This document shows, piece after piece, positions 12,701 through 24,502 of a DNA stretch of 64,000 nt. The translations under genes were made by a program, and so were the position numbers. Position 1 is the stretch's first letter. Each line of letters starts with the position of its first letter. The notes under the pieces were generated by a model. The model did no database searches, had not been told where the DNA came from, and was given only the letters and a program-made list of their open reading frames with translations. This stretch comes from Digitaria exilis (lineage: Eukaryota; Streptophyta; Magnoliopsida; Poales; Poaceae): the NCBI GenBank assembly GCA_015342445.1, contig JACEFO010000524.1, positions 992,001 through 1,056,000 of the forward strand, written 5' to 3'.

Positions 12701-14496
12701 ATTTTGAATAATTTTTTATTGTTAAAAATACTTGTTTCTTCTTGCTGCTCCCAATCTGGTTGCATTTTTATTTATTTTAGTTACCATCAAAACATCGATT
12801 GCTTCTATTGAAGATTATGACTACGACATTGGTTTTCAGTTTTTGTGATGACAGCCCAACACTATCTTCAGTGGCGTTCTGTGCCATACCTTGTTTTACC
12901 CCCCCCCCCCCCCCCCGCGACATGAATAAAATAGTCACCCATCTTCTACATATCATTTCCCTGATCAATTGTGTCATGAGTAGGATGCAGCTGTGGCTTT
13001 ATGAGGGTAAAATAAAAATCCATATAGTTAGAATGCAAAGGGATGTTTGAAACTTCTGTGCCTATAAACTCAAGAGATTCAGGGTCCCCAGAAAAGGCCA
13101 TTACGTCTTTTCCAGAAAGTAGGGTCTCTGCTGGGTTGTTTCATACTGGGTAAGGGAGCAGGAAATGTATTACCGATTATTTTTAAAACTTACGTGTACT
13201 TCACTTTGACCTGATGACCTCCATATGGTTGTGAAGCTTTCTTTTATATGTTGACAAAAACGAGGGACAAGAGCATGGTGCTTTTGTTAGATCTGTTGTT
13301 AGACCATGATCTATGAAACCCATTTTGCGAATTGCATACTCAGATAGATTGTAAACAATGGCAGCATCATGTCTAGTTTTGGAAGCAGCTAGCGAATTTT
13401 CAGAACTTTGCAGGGATATCACACTTAAATCTGCATCTCATTTTATTTGACATAAAAAATTGGCTTTATCAGACCAATCCATGTTCAGAAGCCTTCCATC
13501 AAAAGTCAGTGGTCTAGGCCGCTTTCCTTGACTTTGAGTTGGATTGCACATACATCAAATTGCCTGGTTGTTTTTGCCTTTTTGTTTAGTGATTTTATAT
13601 CGGTGCAGAAATACCAGCACATGCATAGACTTAATTGGATTTTTTTTTTTTGGCTTTTTGCTCTGTATTCAATATCTGACAAAAACGTTTTAATCTTTTG
13701 AACCCTGCAAACAAACAACATAAAGTCTTCTCTTGATTATTGATCAACCTTGACATTTACAATTTGCAGCTAATGCATTTTGAAATAATTTCATTTTGTA
13801 ATGCAAAATGTCAATTCTATTTCATGCAAAGGGTTAATATGTCCTATACATCTACCCGGAAAAATTAGTGCAATTTTGGTTCTCTGATTTTTCTCCTATG
13901 AGTTTAGATATTGAAAAACCTATTATAAGATTGCACCGTACCAACTGATGATGACTAAATTTAATTGTATGTGTAAGGCATGATTTTGTTACTTGTTTCA
14001 CAAACAGTATGGTCTTATCCTCCAAACCTTTGTGATGCAGGTAATTTCAGTTTTACAGAGAGGTTTGCTGTGAAGTATGCTGGTGCTGCCGCCATGTACA
14101 TGGTATCGAAGAAGCTAAAGAAGAAATACAATATAACTGATGAACGTGCTTCATTGTATGAGGCTGCTAACACATGGGTCGAAGCCCTGGATGGAAGAGA
14201 TTTCCTAGGTATCTTATGTATTCATTGGCAAAAGAAAATTAAAATGCATAGGGCAGGCAAATAATAGAGACAAGTTGATTTTCTTGAACCACTAGTAACT
14301 GTGTGATTGTTTTGTCTTGGTACACATTCTTGCAGGTGGTTCTAAGCCTAACTTGGCAGACCTTGCTGTCTTCGGAGTTCTGAGACCTATTCGGTACTTG
14401 AGATCTGGAAAGGATATGGTTGAGAATACTAAAATCGGTGACTGGTATCAGCGCATGGAAGATGCAGTTGGAGAACCATCAAGGATCCAGGAGTAG
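9760..14496 (+). CDS. PTGES2: Prostaglandin E synthase 2-like protein (glutaredoxin/GST fold)
   Basis: Six exons give 315 aa: 9760-10072, 11132-11266, 11367-11442, 12197-12291, 14041-14208 and 14336-14496. All junctions are GT-AG and phases match. Residues 1-50 are rich in Arg, Ser and Ala, as in an organelle-targeting sequence; residues about 52-72 are hydrophobic, a likely membrane anchor. A glutaredoxin-like domain follows with the redox motif CPFC at 97-100 and the cis-Pro segment KVPILTV (134-140). An all-helical GST C-terminal domain fills 160-315. The layout and length match membrane-associated PGES-2 of animals and its plant homologues. Animal enzymes act on prostaglandin H2 or bind heme; the plant substrate is uncertain and prostaglandin synthesis should not be assumed. 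The ATG was chosen because it is the only in-frame ATG before the targeting-like region. No defect is seen. Confidence 0.93.
12899..12916. repeat. Poly-C tract in intron 4
   Basis: An uninterrupted run of about 18 C lies in intron 4 of the PGES2-like gene (intron 12292-14040). The length is likely unstable and prone to sequencing error. Confidence 0.9.
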
Positions 14497-15462
14497 AAGG
14501 AAACTATAGTTTTGACATCAGCTATTCAAAATTTTGCCAGAATTTAGTGTATGAATATGAAATAATGCTCTGCCATATACAAATTACGGAGGAACCGATT
14601 GTTTTGACCTGGGGACATCGTTTTGGTTGTCTGTGCTGCAACATTGTGCTTTAACTTTGAATACCACGGATGAACGGAGTGCTCTTGACTTGAACCATGG
14701 CTGTAAACTCAGCTGTTTCTTTCTTGCGGACTTGTGGTTATGCTCCGACTTCAACTTTGAATGCAATGTCGCAGGATGCCTGCCGGATCGGGCTGTAACA
14801 TGATGTTACTAACATCTATAACACCACATCGGTTTTATTGATCAATCATGCCATATTTTGGGCAGTATTTTGTTATATATTGTAGATGTTAGTATATTTT
14901 TTCCACTAAAGGTTAGTCAAAGTTGTTGCAACTCTTGACTAAAGACGTCAATCATGTATAACCAGTAACAATGAATAATGGTGACCGCGCGTTGGGCGGG
15001 CAGTCGCAGAAGGCCGTCCGTCCATCTGATTTTCGTCGTGGTTAGTCAATGTTTTAACACGCCCGCGTGTTAAGCTTCCTTATGACATATTTAGTTTGTA
15101 AACAAATCACATTATTAAAAATAAAAACCATAATCTAAAAATAAAACCATCACACAAATGGACTATAAACCACTAGAAGAATCTAAGCCTAATTAATCTG
15201 TTATTAGACGCCGTTGTGCTACAATAACCCATTATTAAAAATGTGCTATTGACGACATATATTAGGCTTAATATATTTATCTTGCAATTCACAATCTATC
15301 TGCGTATTATCAATCTATGTTTAATTAGTGTTCAAACATTCAATATTTTCTGACATTATTTAGGTGTGACCGTGTGGAGTTCGATCGAACCTGTTGGGTG
15401 GGCTGCATACACAGCTGGGCTCATCAAATCGGTCCAGGCAAAATGGACCTCCAACGAGATAA
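14497..15462. other. 3' flank of the PGES2-like gene, no further gene
   Basis: The 3' UTR probably ends in the first few hundred bases; AATAAT near 14562 is a candidate poly(A) signal. I saw no other gene or element boundary. Confidence 0.45.
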
Positions 15463-15659
15463 GGCCAGTCTCATTGGGAGGGTCATCACACAGTTACCAA
15501 GACTGCAAACTTGGAGACCATTGCCAGCCAAGGGTCATGGTGATGACCCTCCCCTCTCATCTCATACCCTCTCCCTCCTCTCTCCTCATAAATAACCCTG
15601 CCATGAAAGCAAATTTACTGATGTGGCGTGATATTTAATGTCATGACCCTCCCAGAGCC
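15463..15659. mobile_element. Tourist-like MITE (PIF/Harbinger)
   Basis: A 197-bp element with imperfect terminal repeats (GGCCAGTCTCATTGGGAGGG against GGCTCTGGGAGGGTCATGAC). It is flanked by TAA at 15460-15462 and 15660-15662. The GGCCAGTCTCA start is common among grass Tourist-type MITEs. Confidence 0.8.
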
Positions 15660-16042
15660 TAAAAGCGTCCTCACCGCCCCTACCGTCTTCGGTTTTCACC
15701 AGAAAGGAATAATTGCACAAGTAGATGTATGATGTGTTGCGTGTGGGCCAAACGGCATTGAAGACAAAGAAATTGTCATGATTTGGGCAGAGATAGAATT
15801 ATAATAATGACATATGTCATAAGTCGGATATTTATATAGTCACCATTCTAACCAACAAAAAAATAAAAATATTCTTTTATCGTAGTCGTCTCACAAAATT
15901 TTATATTTAAAAATTATACTTGTAAAAAGATTGTAACATTCCTCAAATTTGCCTTCTTGAAAATATGGATTTCAAAATTTTTGTGTGGATCGTGCAATGA
16001 TTTAAATTTGCCTAAGGTCAAAATTCCTTCTCCCTTGTAAAT

Positions 16043-16525
<483 letters not shown>

Positions 16526-16581
<56 letters not shown>
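16526..16581. repeat. (AT)n microsatellite, right tract
   Basis: About 28 uninterrupted AT units abut the right end of the Micron-like MITE. Confidence 0.97.
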
Positions 16582-16584
<3 letters not shown>

Positions 16585-19500
16585 CTTCTGAATTTGAATT
16601 ACAAATTCAAATTCAAACTCAGGGGTTATAATCACTATTGGGCCTACACCTAAAATCCGGCCTAGCTTCTCTCTCTTTTCTCTCTTCCCTCCGTGCTGGG
16701 CCGCCTCTTCCTTTCTCTCACCGCACCGGACCGGTCCAGCCCAGCGCGCCTCTCTCTCGCCGTGGTCACGCAAATCGCGTGACCCGCTGACGCCACCGTG
16801 CGGGACCGCGCTGAGAGCGCCTCATCCTCGCTTGCATCAACCGCTCGCCCAAGCTAAGTCCTAGGAAGCCTCTAGATGCCGCGGTGCCCACGTTTCCTTA
16901 GCTGCCATGCTTTCCCCATGTCTCGCCACCGTCCGATGTCTTGGACCGCCTCAAGCGCCCAAGCCGACGGCATCCGAGCCCCAAGGCCACCCCTGCACCT
17001 TGACCGTGTCTAAAAATAGCCACCCACGCCTCCAATTCGAACCCAAATGCTCTCTCGGGGTCAATCCCCTTTCCGCCACCACCACGAACACCAAGCAGAG
17101 GAAGAGAAGGGGGAAGGAGGAAGGAGAAGGGAGGAGGAGGACCGCCGCTGCGGGGAGGAGCTCCGCAGTCGCCGCGGGAAGGAGGAGGGACACGCCAAGT
17201 CAGACGATGACCACCGCGAAGGGTACCCTAATGACGCCGAGCTCGTTCGCCACCGGGAACGCCGCCGCCGAGAACGCTGACGTCAACGAAGACCGCTGCT
17301 CCGAGCCGGCACTGCATCATCTCACCACCGCCCCAACGATCGGCCAACCTCGCCTCCCTCTTCGCAAGCCCCTAGGTGAGCCATTCCGCCGAGCCCCGCC
17401 TTGTTTCCTCGCCGGAGAGCTCGCCGGCGTTCCGCCGTGAACCATAGCGCCGCCGCTAGGTTTCCCCACCTACTTGCTTGGCCTTCGTGCCGCACTCTAT
17501 TGCAGGGACCTCGCATCACCGCCAGCGTAGCCGAGCCGTCGCACCGCAGGACCGGGTTCCCGGTGCGCTACGCGCCGGCGAGGCCGTGCCGCGGCCATGG
17601 CATCGCCATTGTACACGCGCACGCGCTCACAAGTACACACACCGCCGCGGGCTGGGTTGCCAGGCCCAGCGAGCAAGCACACGCGCACGCCCACCACACA
17701 CACGCTTCCAGCACCGGTCACGAGGCGCTGCCTCGCACGGCCGGCGAGCTCGCCACTGCCGCCTCGCGCGCCGCCGACGCTGCGTACCGCACTGGCACGC
17801 TCGCGAACGCGCACGCGACGACGGGCCCGCTTGGACGCACCATGCGCGACGCACGCGCACACACGCCGCGCAAGCAGGAGCACGCACGACGCGTCGATCC
17901 ACCGCGCCACGGGTGCCCTTGCGGCATTTCGTCGAACACCTCGCGGGCACACGTTGGAGGGTGTGGCGCTCACGCGCGCGCCGGTGCACACCCGAGGCCA
18001 CACGGGCGCAATCGCACCGGATCGGCACGTAGCCGCACCAGATCCGGTGGACGCGGTCCACGTGAGCCGCACTCACGGCTCACGGTGAACCGCGCCCACG
18101 CGCGCTAATGCGCCAAGCCGAGCCGCTGATAGGCGGGGGCCACCACCCAGTGGGCCCACCTGTCAGGTTGACTTGGTCACGCTGACGTCAGTCGGGCCCA
18201 CGATGATGTCATCAAACTGGGACCCCTTTGGCTGACGTCACGCTTACGTCATGCTGACATCAGCGGGCCGCATGGCGCGCTCTGGCGCTGCCACGTGTCT
18301 CTCTCTGGTTTTTTCGAATTTATTCTTTTTGGGAATTCATTTATCTTTTTCAGAAAAGGTTTTAAACTTAGAAAATTCACAACTAATTCAATTTAAGTCA
18401 GAAAATTATGAAACCAGTTTCTATAATTTTCTAAAGATATGAACAACAGGTTGGGAGGATGTTTGGAGTTATTTGGATCTTTCATATTACGGTTATTTGG
18501 ATTTCTTTGTCATAAACCGTAGGATTTACCGTACCTTCATTCAGGACACGACGACAGGGAGCAGCTGACTGAGGAACTGGCCGAGGACTTCGACGACTAC
18601 CCACCTTCTCCAGGTTCACGCCCATCCCATTTCTTGAATGCCCATTAGGCATATGCTATTAATTTGGTAGCGCTTGCACGTGATGATTATATGATGATTA
18701 GCCATGCATAGCCCTTTATTGCCTTACCCCTTGATGACATACTACTTATTATATACTTGTGATATGTTGCTATCGTTGTGCATGCCTTGTGTGGGTTTGG
18801 TAAATACTCTCTGTGTGTGGGTGTGTGGGGAAAACTGAGAAGGAGTATGGTGATTTTGACCTTAGTAGATCCTTGCCGGTGCGGGTAATTATAACAACCC
18901 GACCTAGGCCTTCGGGGAGCTAGGGGCGAGCTTCTGAGTAAGCCCTGCGTTGTGCTTGTGGCGGGCACGTTTGTGACTTGTGATTGAGATTGGAAGTTAG
19001 GAGTATGGCAGTTACCTGAAATGGCAGTAGTTGCGGACCACTGCGGTGGATACGCCTTTGGGACGATGACACATGTACCGGCACTTTAAACCTTGTTGAC
19101 CGCCCTCGTGAGCACTATACCGTACGTACCAGCTTGCTTTTGTGGGAGGAGTACCAGCTAGCCCTTCTCGGAGCGGCATCCGGAGTGTTGGCAACCACAG
19201 TGTGGTATTTGTGTCAGGGGGACTAAATGCGTCCTTACACCCCCGATCGACGAGCTATCCCCCGACTGGCCCTCGTGGGGACGTCTTCATAGCTCTTGGG
19301 GCCGAGGTTAGCGTGCCGAAACATTCAGACCCGAGGAAAGCAGGAGGGTGTCGTTTCCGGTTAGGAGTTACTAGTTGTGGGCTGTGTCTCAACCGGTTGA
19401 TCCCCAGTTTGCAGCCCGAATTGGGTACAGTGTACAAGCTCTGCAGAGTCACTTGATCTATACGTATAGCCGTGACCTCAGTCACGGAAAGCGCAGTATT

Positions 19501-21049
19501 GACAAGCACGATCGTCCATTGTCTTGGGTTATGCTTTCTCTTCTCCCTAGAGGCGAGTGTGTGAGAACCTAGTTGCGAACGGGGAGAGGGAGGTTGAGCT
19601 CCGCTTCCCTTGTGATCCGTCCATACCTATTGAGATGCCAGGGATGGTAGCCCGCGCATCGCCCGAGAGCGGAGGTGTTGTGTTGAGATGGGACCTGGTG
19701 AGCCAGGACGGCCCGAGTTGCGGTAAAAGAGGGATATGAGTACTTCTTGCTGCTGCCGCATAGGAAGCCTTTATCCATTCCTTGTTATATTCTTACCCTT
19801 TAGAATTAGGCCACCTAAAGCTTGCATACGGATGGTGACGTGAACCTGTTCCACTCCTTGAGAACAGCTTGTGAGTACGCAGGGTACGAGTCCGAGCACG
19901 AGTTCAACCACGACGGATGGTATGACTAGGTTGGAGCTTCTGCCGCGCTACATTTCCTTTATGTTGCATTTAGCCCTTGAGGCCTATGTACTCATTCCAG
20001 AGACACTTACTGGTATTTATGTTATGACCTATGATATAATTCGAAGGAATGACTATGATATACTTTTGAAATGAGTTCTGTACGCGGCAGCACTATTCAT
20101 GGGACTATCGCAAGGATACAGGGAGTCGGGCTTTATTATAGAAAGTCCGGCTCGTTTAAGAGATGTATCAAAACCACGCATACTATTACTCATATCAAAG
20201 CCACCGTCATAACGTATCAAAACTCCGAGTCGGACGTGAGTCCGAATTGATCTTTATAAATGGAAACAGATATCCTGAGTTCCTGATCGCCCGACACTCC
20301 ACGGAGAGCCCGTACTCATACTTCCCAGATGACACCCAACACACTACCACCGGCGAAACGCCGGCAATCGGCCGCCTTCGGTGCATCAGGCATCCCGGAG
20401 GCCATATTCTTGACCGAGATACTCGTTCGCCTGCCCGTGAGATCCCTCAAACGCTTCAGGTCCGTCTGCCGGTCATGGCGCAAACCCGAGCTTCGTGCGC
20501 CGCCACCTCGAGCTCTCCACCTACCGGACGCCTCCATCGGTGCTGGACATACCCTGCGAACCTCGTCTGGAGGAGCACTGGGGCGTTGCCCGCTCCAACG
20601 AGATGGACTTCCGCCGCATCCGTCACGGCAAGACTACTACCGTTAGCGCCGAGCTGATGCACGCCATGGCTTGGCCAGCGAACCGCTTCACGGCCGTGAC
20701 GGAACCCGTTCACTGCGACGGCTTGGTCCTCGTCCCCACCGTCTCCGACGAGCTGTTCATCTGCAACCCTGCCTGCCACGAGGGAGTTCGTCGAGCTGCC
20801 CCCCGGAACCCCCAGCGTGGTGAAACCGTCGCCCGTGGCATTTGGCGTCGACCACTGTAGCAACACGTACAAGGTGGCCAGGATCTTCTACCGCGAGCTC
20901 GAGGTTGTCGTCGGCGACGATTCCGGTGAGCTCGAGCGCCTTGTCGGGCCCGGGCACGAGGTGCTCACGCTCGGCGACGACGGCTCGTCATGGTCATGGG
21001 AGCCGACCGAGGACCCACCGTACTATGTCGCACAGAGAAGGCCGGTGTG

Positions 21050-21756
21050 CAGGGCCCGTGCATGGGTCCAGCGATCCATACAATCCACCCACCCGAAACC
21101 CAACCCAAACCGTGAGAAGGATTCCTATATGGATTGGGTGGATATGGTTAAAATCCATTTGACCCGTGGATACAGGAGGACTCGGCAGGAACTCGACGAC
21201 GACGGAGGCACCGAAGCCGGCGGCAGCGGCGAGGAGCGGCCACACGGCGGGCGCGGCGGCGGCGAGGAGTGGCCACGCGGAGGCCAAGTGCTCGTCAGCC
21301 GCATCGCCGGAGATCACGACTACGGCATCGCCATGGTGGCCGACGCCGAGCTTGCGCTCCTCCTCGGCGCGTGCGTCGCAGCGCGCGACCTCTCCGCTGT
21401 CTCGTCGCCGGAGCAGCTGGCGGGCAGCCCTCGTCGCCGGAGCAGCGGGCGGCGCGGCCCTCGTCACCGGCGGAAGCAGCTGTGGGGAACGACGGCGGCG
21501 CGGCCCTCGTCACCGGCGGAAGCAGCTGTGGGAAACGACGGCGGCGCACATCACGGCGGTGAAGGTTCCGCGAGGGAGAAAATGAGTACGAAGTGTCCGT
21601 ACACGCGTTGTAGGGGTACGACGGAAGCTACAGAACACTTGATTTTATCCAGCTAACCCATCAGACCCACCCAATTCAATCCCATCTAATGCATCAATTC
21701 ATGGGTGGGTAAAAAATCCACCCAAATCCACAAAAACCCACCCATGCACACCCCTA
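21050..21756. mobile_element. Non-autonomous hAT-like element in the F-box relic
   Basis: It starts CAGGGCCCGTGCATGGGT and ends with the imperfect reverse complement (TAGGGGTGTGCATGGGT on the other strand), both hAT-style ends. The flanks CCGGTGTG (21042-21049) and CTAGTGTG (21757-21764) fit an 8-bp duplication with two transitions, both at CpG positions. It interrupts the F-box reading. The interior is GC-rich and has no transposase. Confidence 0.78.
21420..21545. repeat. GC-rich tandem repeat inside the hAT-like element
   Basis: A unit of about 47 bp containing GCGGCCCTCGTCACCGGCGG is present twice almost exactly (near 21453 and 21500), preceded by a shorter diverged copy. It creates artificial ORFs in several frames. 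Confidence 0.75.
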
Positions 21757-22639
21757 CTAGTGTGCACGTACGTGCAACGCCTTCTACTGGACCGGCGCCG
21801 CAACCGGCATCTCCGGCGAGCTTTCGCCGACCGGGCTGCTACGGTTCTCCCTGCGTGACAAGGCGTTCACGCTGCTCCCCAACCCTCCGTGTAATTTCTC
21901 CTCGCGATCGCCGGAAGGAGGGGACGTCAGCATCCTCGGCGAGCACGACACGTTCACGGAGCTCCACGGGAAGCTGTGCTTCGCGCACGCGTTCGCCGAC
22001 ATGGCCGTCGACGTATGGTTGGCCGATGACGTGGCGAGCCCGGAGTGGTCGCCGGCGTGGCGGATCGAGCTGCCACGGCCCATCGCGCACTCGGTCGTCC
22101 GCTCGCGTCGCGGTGGTCGACGACGATGGGGACGACGGCGGGCTCCTCTTGTGCGTGGACAGGCGGGTGCTTTACAAGCACAGTGTGAGGCGCGGCGCGG
22201 TGGAGCAAGTGGTGGACTTGCAACGGGCGCCGGCCCTGTATGGACGAAGGCCGCCGCTTCCTCTCCTTCTGGTGCACCATGCCGTGCCGTACGTGGAGAG
22301 CCTCGTGTCCATTTGTAGGCCAAACTATTAGTTTCTATCCAACTTGAAGTGCCCTCTTCACAAGCTCTGTGGTCTTCAACTTTCCTGTGGCATCGCACTT
22401 GCTTGCAGTTGTACGAACAAAGGCAGCACGCGTTGCTAAGCCAATGCAACAAGGAGGGAGAGGTTGTGTGCAAATAAAGCACTGCAACAAGCAAAATGAC
22501 CAACTACTAATCTTTTTATGATAATTAGTCAAAACATAAAACTAGAGAAGTCTGTTCCTAATTACATAAATGTAAAGCCCAGCACCAGTCGACAAAGCCA
22601 AAAGCCAGCAGTGTTGCTAGTAAAGTGTTGTCTTAGTCG

Positions 22640-23020
22640 CAAAGCCGTGTTAGTACCGGTTATGTGCCTGGTACCGAGTTTCCGGTACTGAATGGGCAGC
22701 CTCGTTAGTACCGGCTACAACAACCGGTACTAATGGGTCGCAGGGTCGACGGGGTCGGCCATTTAGTACCGGCTGGTAACACCAGCCGGTACTAACTGAT
22801 TTTGAGCCAAAAAAATAAAGAAAAAAGTTATAAGCTCGCCGGGAGGCTCGCACACCGCGCAAGTCACAAGTCATGCGAATTTTTCATCGGTTGGTGTTAT
22901 TTAGTACCGGTTGGTGTTACCAGTCGGTACTAAATGGTCCGAGGGCCATGTTAGTACGTACCGGTTTTAAGACAATCGGTACTAATGTTAGAGGGATGAA
23001 TGCTCGATTCTCTACTAGTG
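22640..23020. mobile_element. CACTA-type terminus with GTACCGGT subterminal repeats
   Basis: The right end TCTCTACTAGTG (reverse complement CACTAGTAGAGA, 23009-23020) is a CACTA terminus. Before it are direct and inverted copies of TTAGTACCGGTT. The left end was not identified, so it is a remnant or a small internally deleted copy. The 300 bp before it (22332-22639) hold nothing I recognise. Confidence 0.65.
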
Positions 23021-23127
23021 TCTGCAGTGCAGTGCAACATTTTGTGTATCTGAAAGCAAAAAAAAAAAATGAATAGAAAAAATGGCACAAGGGAACAAAA
23101 TATACTGAATTGAACATATGTTTAGTA

Positions 23128-23680
23128 TGTTTGACTGAGGTTTGCTCGGAATCCGTAAGAGGATAGCCCAAGAAATAGATTCAGGCGGAGGAGGGTCTTA
23201 GAACCAAGAGCTGATGGTGACATAGAGACGCAGAGTTTATACAGGTTCAGGTTGTCAGCGTAATACCCTACTCTTATGTCGATGGTTGTGTTTGTATTGC
23301 TTTGAAAGGGATTACAAGTTGGGGAGCTCGGCGCTATATATGAAGCAAAGGGTTGAGATACCCTAGGGATTCTCCTAGATTGCCGTATATAGTCCGGCGA
23401 TCTGGAGCTTACAAGTAGGTTGGGGATCTAATCTTAGTCAGATACAACATAATTTATCTTCAAGATCTTCGGGACAACTTGACATTGGTTGATCATAATA
23501 TTTTCTTATCCCGTCATCTCTTGGTTGGCTAGCACTGCTTGGGGCGACCCGTGTACCCGGATCCCCTCATAAATGGGTTTCGGCTTGTGGAGCCTCGGCG
23601 ATTGTCAAATGTGAGCCCGGCCTGTACTGCCTTGTCAGAATGGGCCATAATGGGCCCTAGAGAATTTCTTGGGTGTTACA
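23128..23680 (-). mobile_element. Solo LTR of a gypsy-type element, antisense
   Basis: The 553-bp unit starts TGTTTGACTGAGG and ends GGGTGTTACA, so on the minus strand it begins TGTAACACCC, the usual LTR start. A TATA-like CATATATAGC lies mid-element on the minus strand (near 23335). Flanks TAGTA and TAAGA share only three of five bases, so the duplication is decayed or a boundary is slightly off. Confidence 0.68.
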
Positions 23681-24502
23681 TAAGAACCACCAAATGGTTT
23701 AGAGACTAGATTTGGAATTTACTCCTTTTTGAACTACGGATATGGAATTTAATCTTTTTGAACATTCTAGAATTTGGTAATAAAGATAAGGACTCTATCT
23801 TCTTTACTTCTAAACTTCAAAAATATGAACCGAGTCAAGTTGTTATACAACAAATAACAATAAATAATATATAGAGAATGATAAAACGTAGATAGAATGG
23901 TTTTAGTATCTTTTGTAAATGCAATACGCAAATATATGATGTAGTAATGCATGATGAATAATGGACACCACGCCGTGAGGTCTCGTGCCCATTTGGTTGG
24001 GTGATTATTACCTGTGCTGACCAATGACATATATTTGAATCTTAACTCTTAAGTTAGGATAATGGCATCGCGCGTGCACACGCCTTCGCGGGTCTCTTGG
24101 CATCCCCTGTCCATGTAAAACTGTTGCACAGCTGGTGGAGTTCATATATTTCCCCCACGATCGACTCGCAGTCTTCCGCGAGATCAACCGAGCTAGCCAG
24201 ACCCTTGAGCTTCCAAGTTGCAACGCTCCCTCGCGATCGAATCGAGCAGCGCGAAAGAAAACGCATCATTAACAGAGGGAAACATATCGAATCAGATCAA
24301 AACTGACGAGCGAGTTTCCGTGCCAGCCCGATATACTCGGCATTGCCTTCCATAGCTACATGCAGGTGAAGGGTATTCAGGATTAACTTCACCAATCATC
24401 ACGGCCGCTTGCCAGAGATCCACCGGCCGGCTGGCCGTCGTCCCCAACCTCTCCCACCTCTCACTCACTTGATCCTCGATCGCTGCCCCTCTGTTCCTCT
24501 TG
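23681..24502 (+). promoter_or_regulatory. Upstream region of the zinc finger gene
   Basis: AT-rich to about 24050, then mixed. No clear TATA box; the 5' UTR probably lies within the last 300 bp. No other gene seen. Confidence 0.35.

Larger units (their letters stand above)
20329..22331 (+). pseudogene. F-box protein pseudogene, frameshifted and hAT-interrupted
   Basis: The ATG at 20329 opens a frame with a clear F-box (residues about 22-52, including ILVRLPVRSLKRFRSVCRSW). F-boxes recruit targets to SCF ubiquitin ligases through SKP1. After the box the frame shifts near 20480 into HLELSTYRTPPSVLDIPCEP, again near 20785 into FVELPPGTPSVVKPSPVAFG, and a third time near 22090, ending YVESLVSICRPNY. 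The F-box-associated C-terminal part is intact in outline but spread over several frames. A 707-bp hAT-like element splits it at 21050. Three frameshifts plus an insertion make a functional product very unlikely. Confidence 0.88.

Noticed and set aside
16907..18108. Several long overlapping ORFs (up to 235 codons) in the GC-rich block
   Set aside because: They are open in all frames on both strands, are Arg/Ala/Pro/His-rich with no domains, and lie inside a gypsy LTR. Openness is due to low stop-codon frequency at high GC.
21166..21585. Arg/Ala-rich ORFs within the hAT-like element
   Set aside because: They are produced by the GC-rich tandem repeat; no transposase or captured domain could be recognised.
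23156..23685. TAAGA at 23156-23160 and 23681-23685 as target duplication of the solo LTR
   Set aside because: The left copy is followed by GGATAG rather than TG; starting the LTR at TGTTTGACTG (23128) fits the expected ends better, although its flanks match less well.
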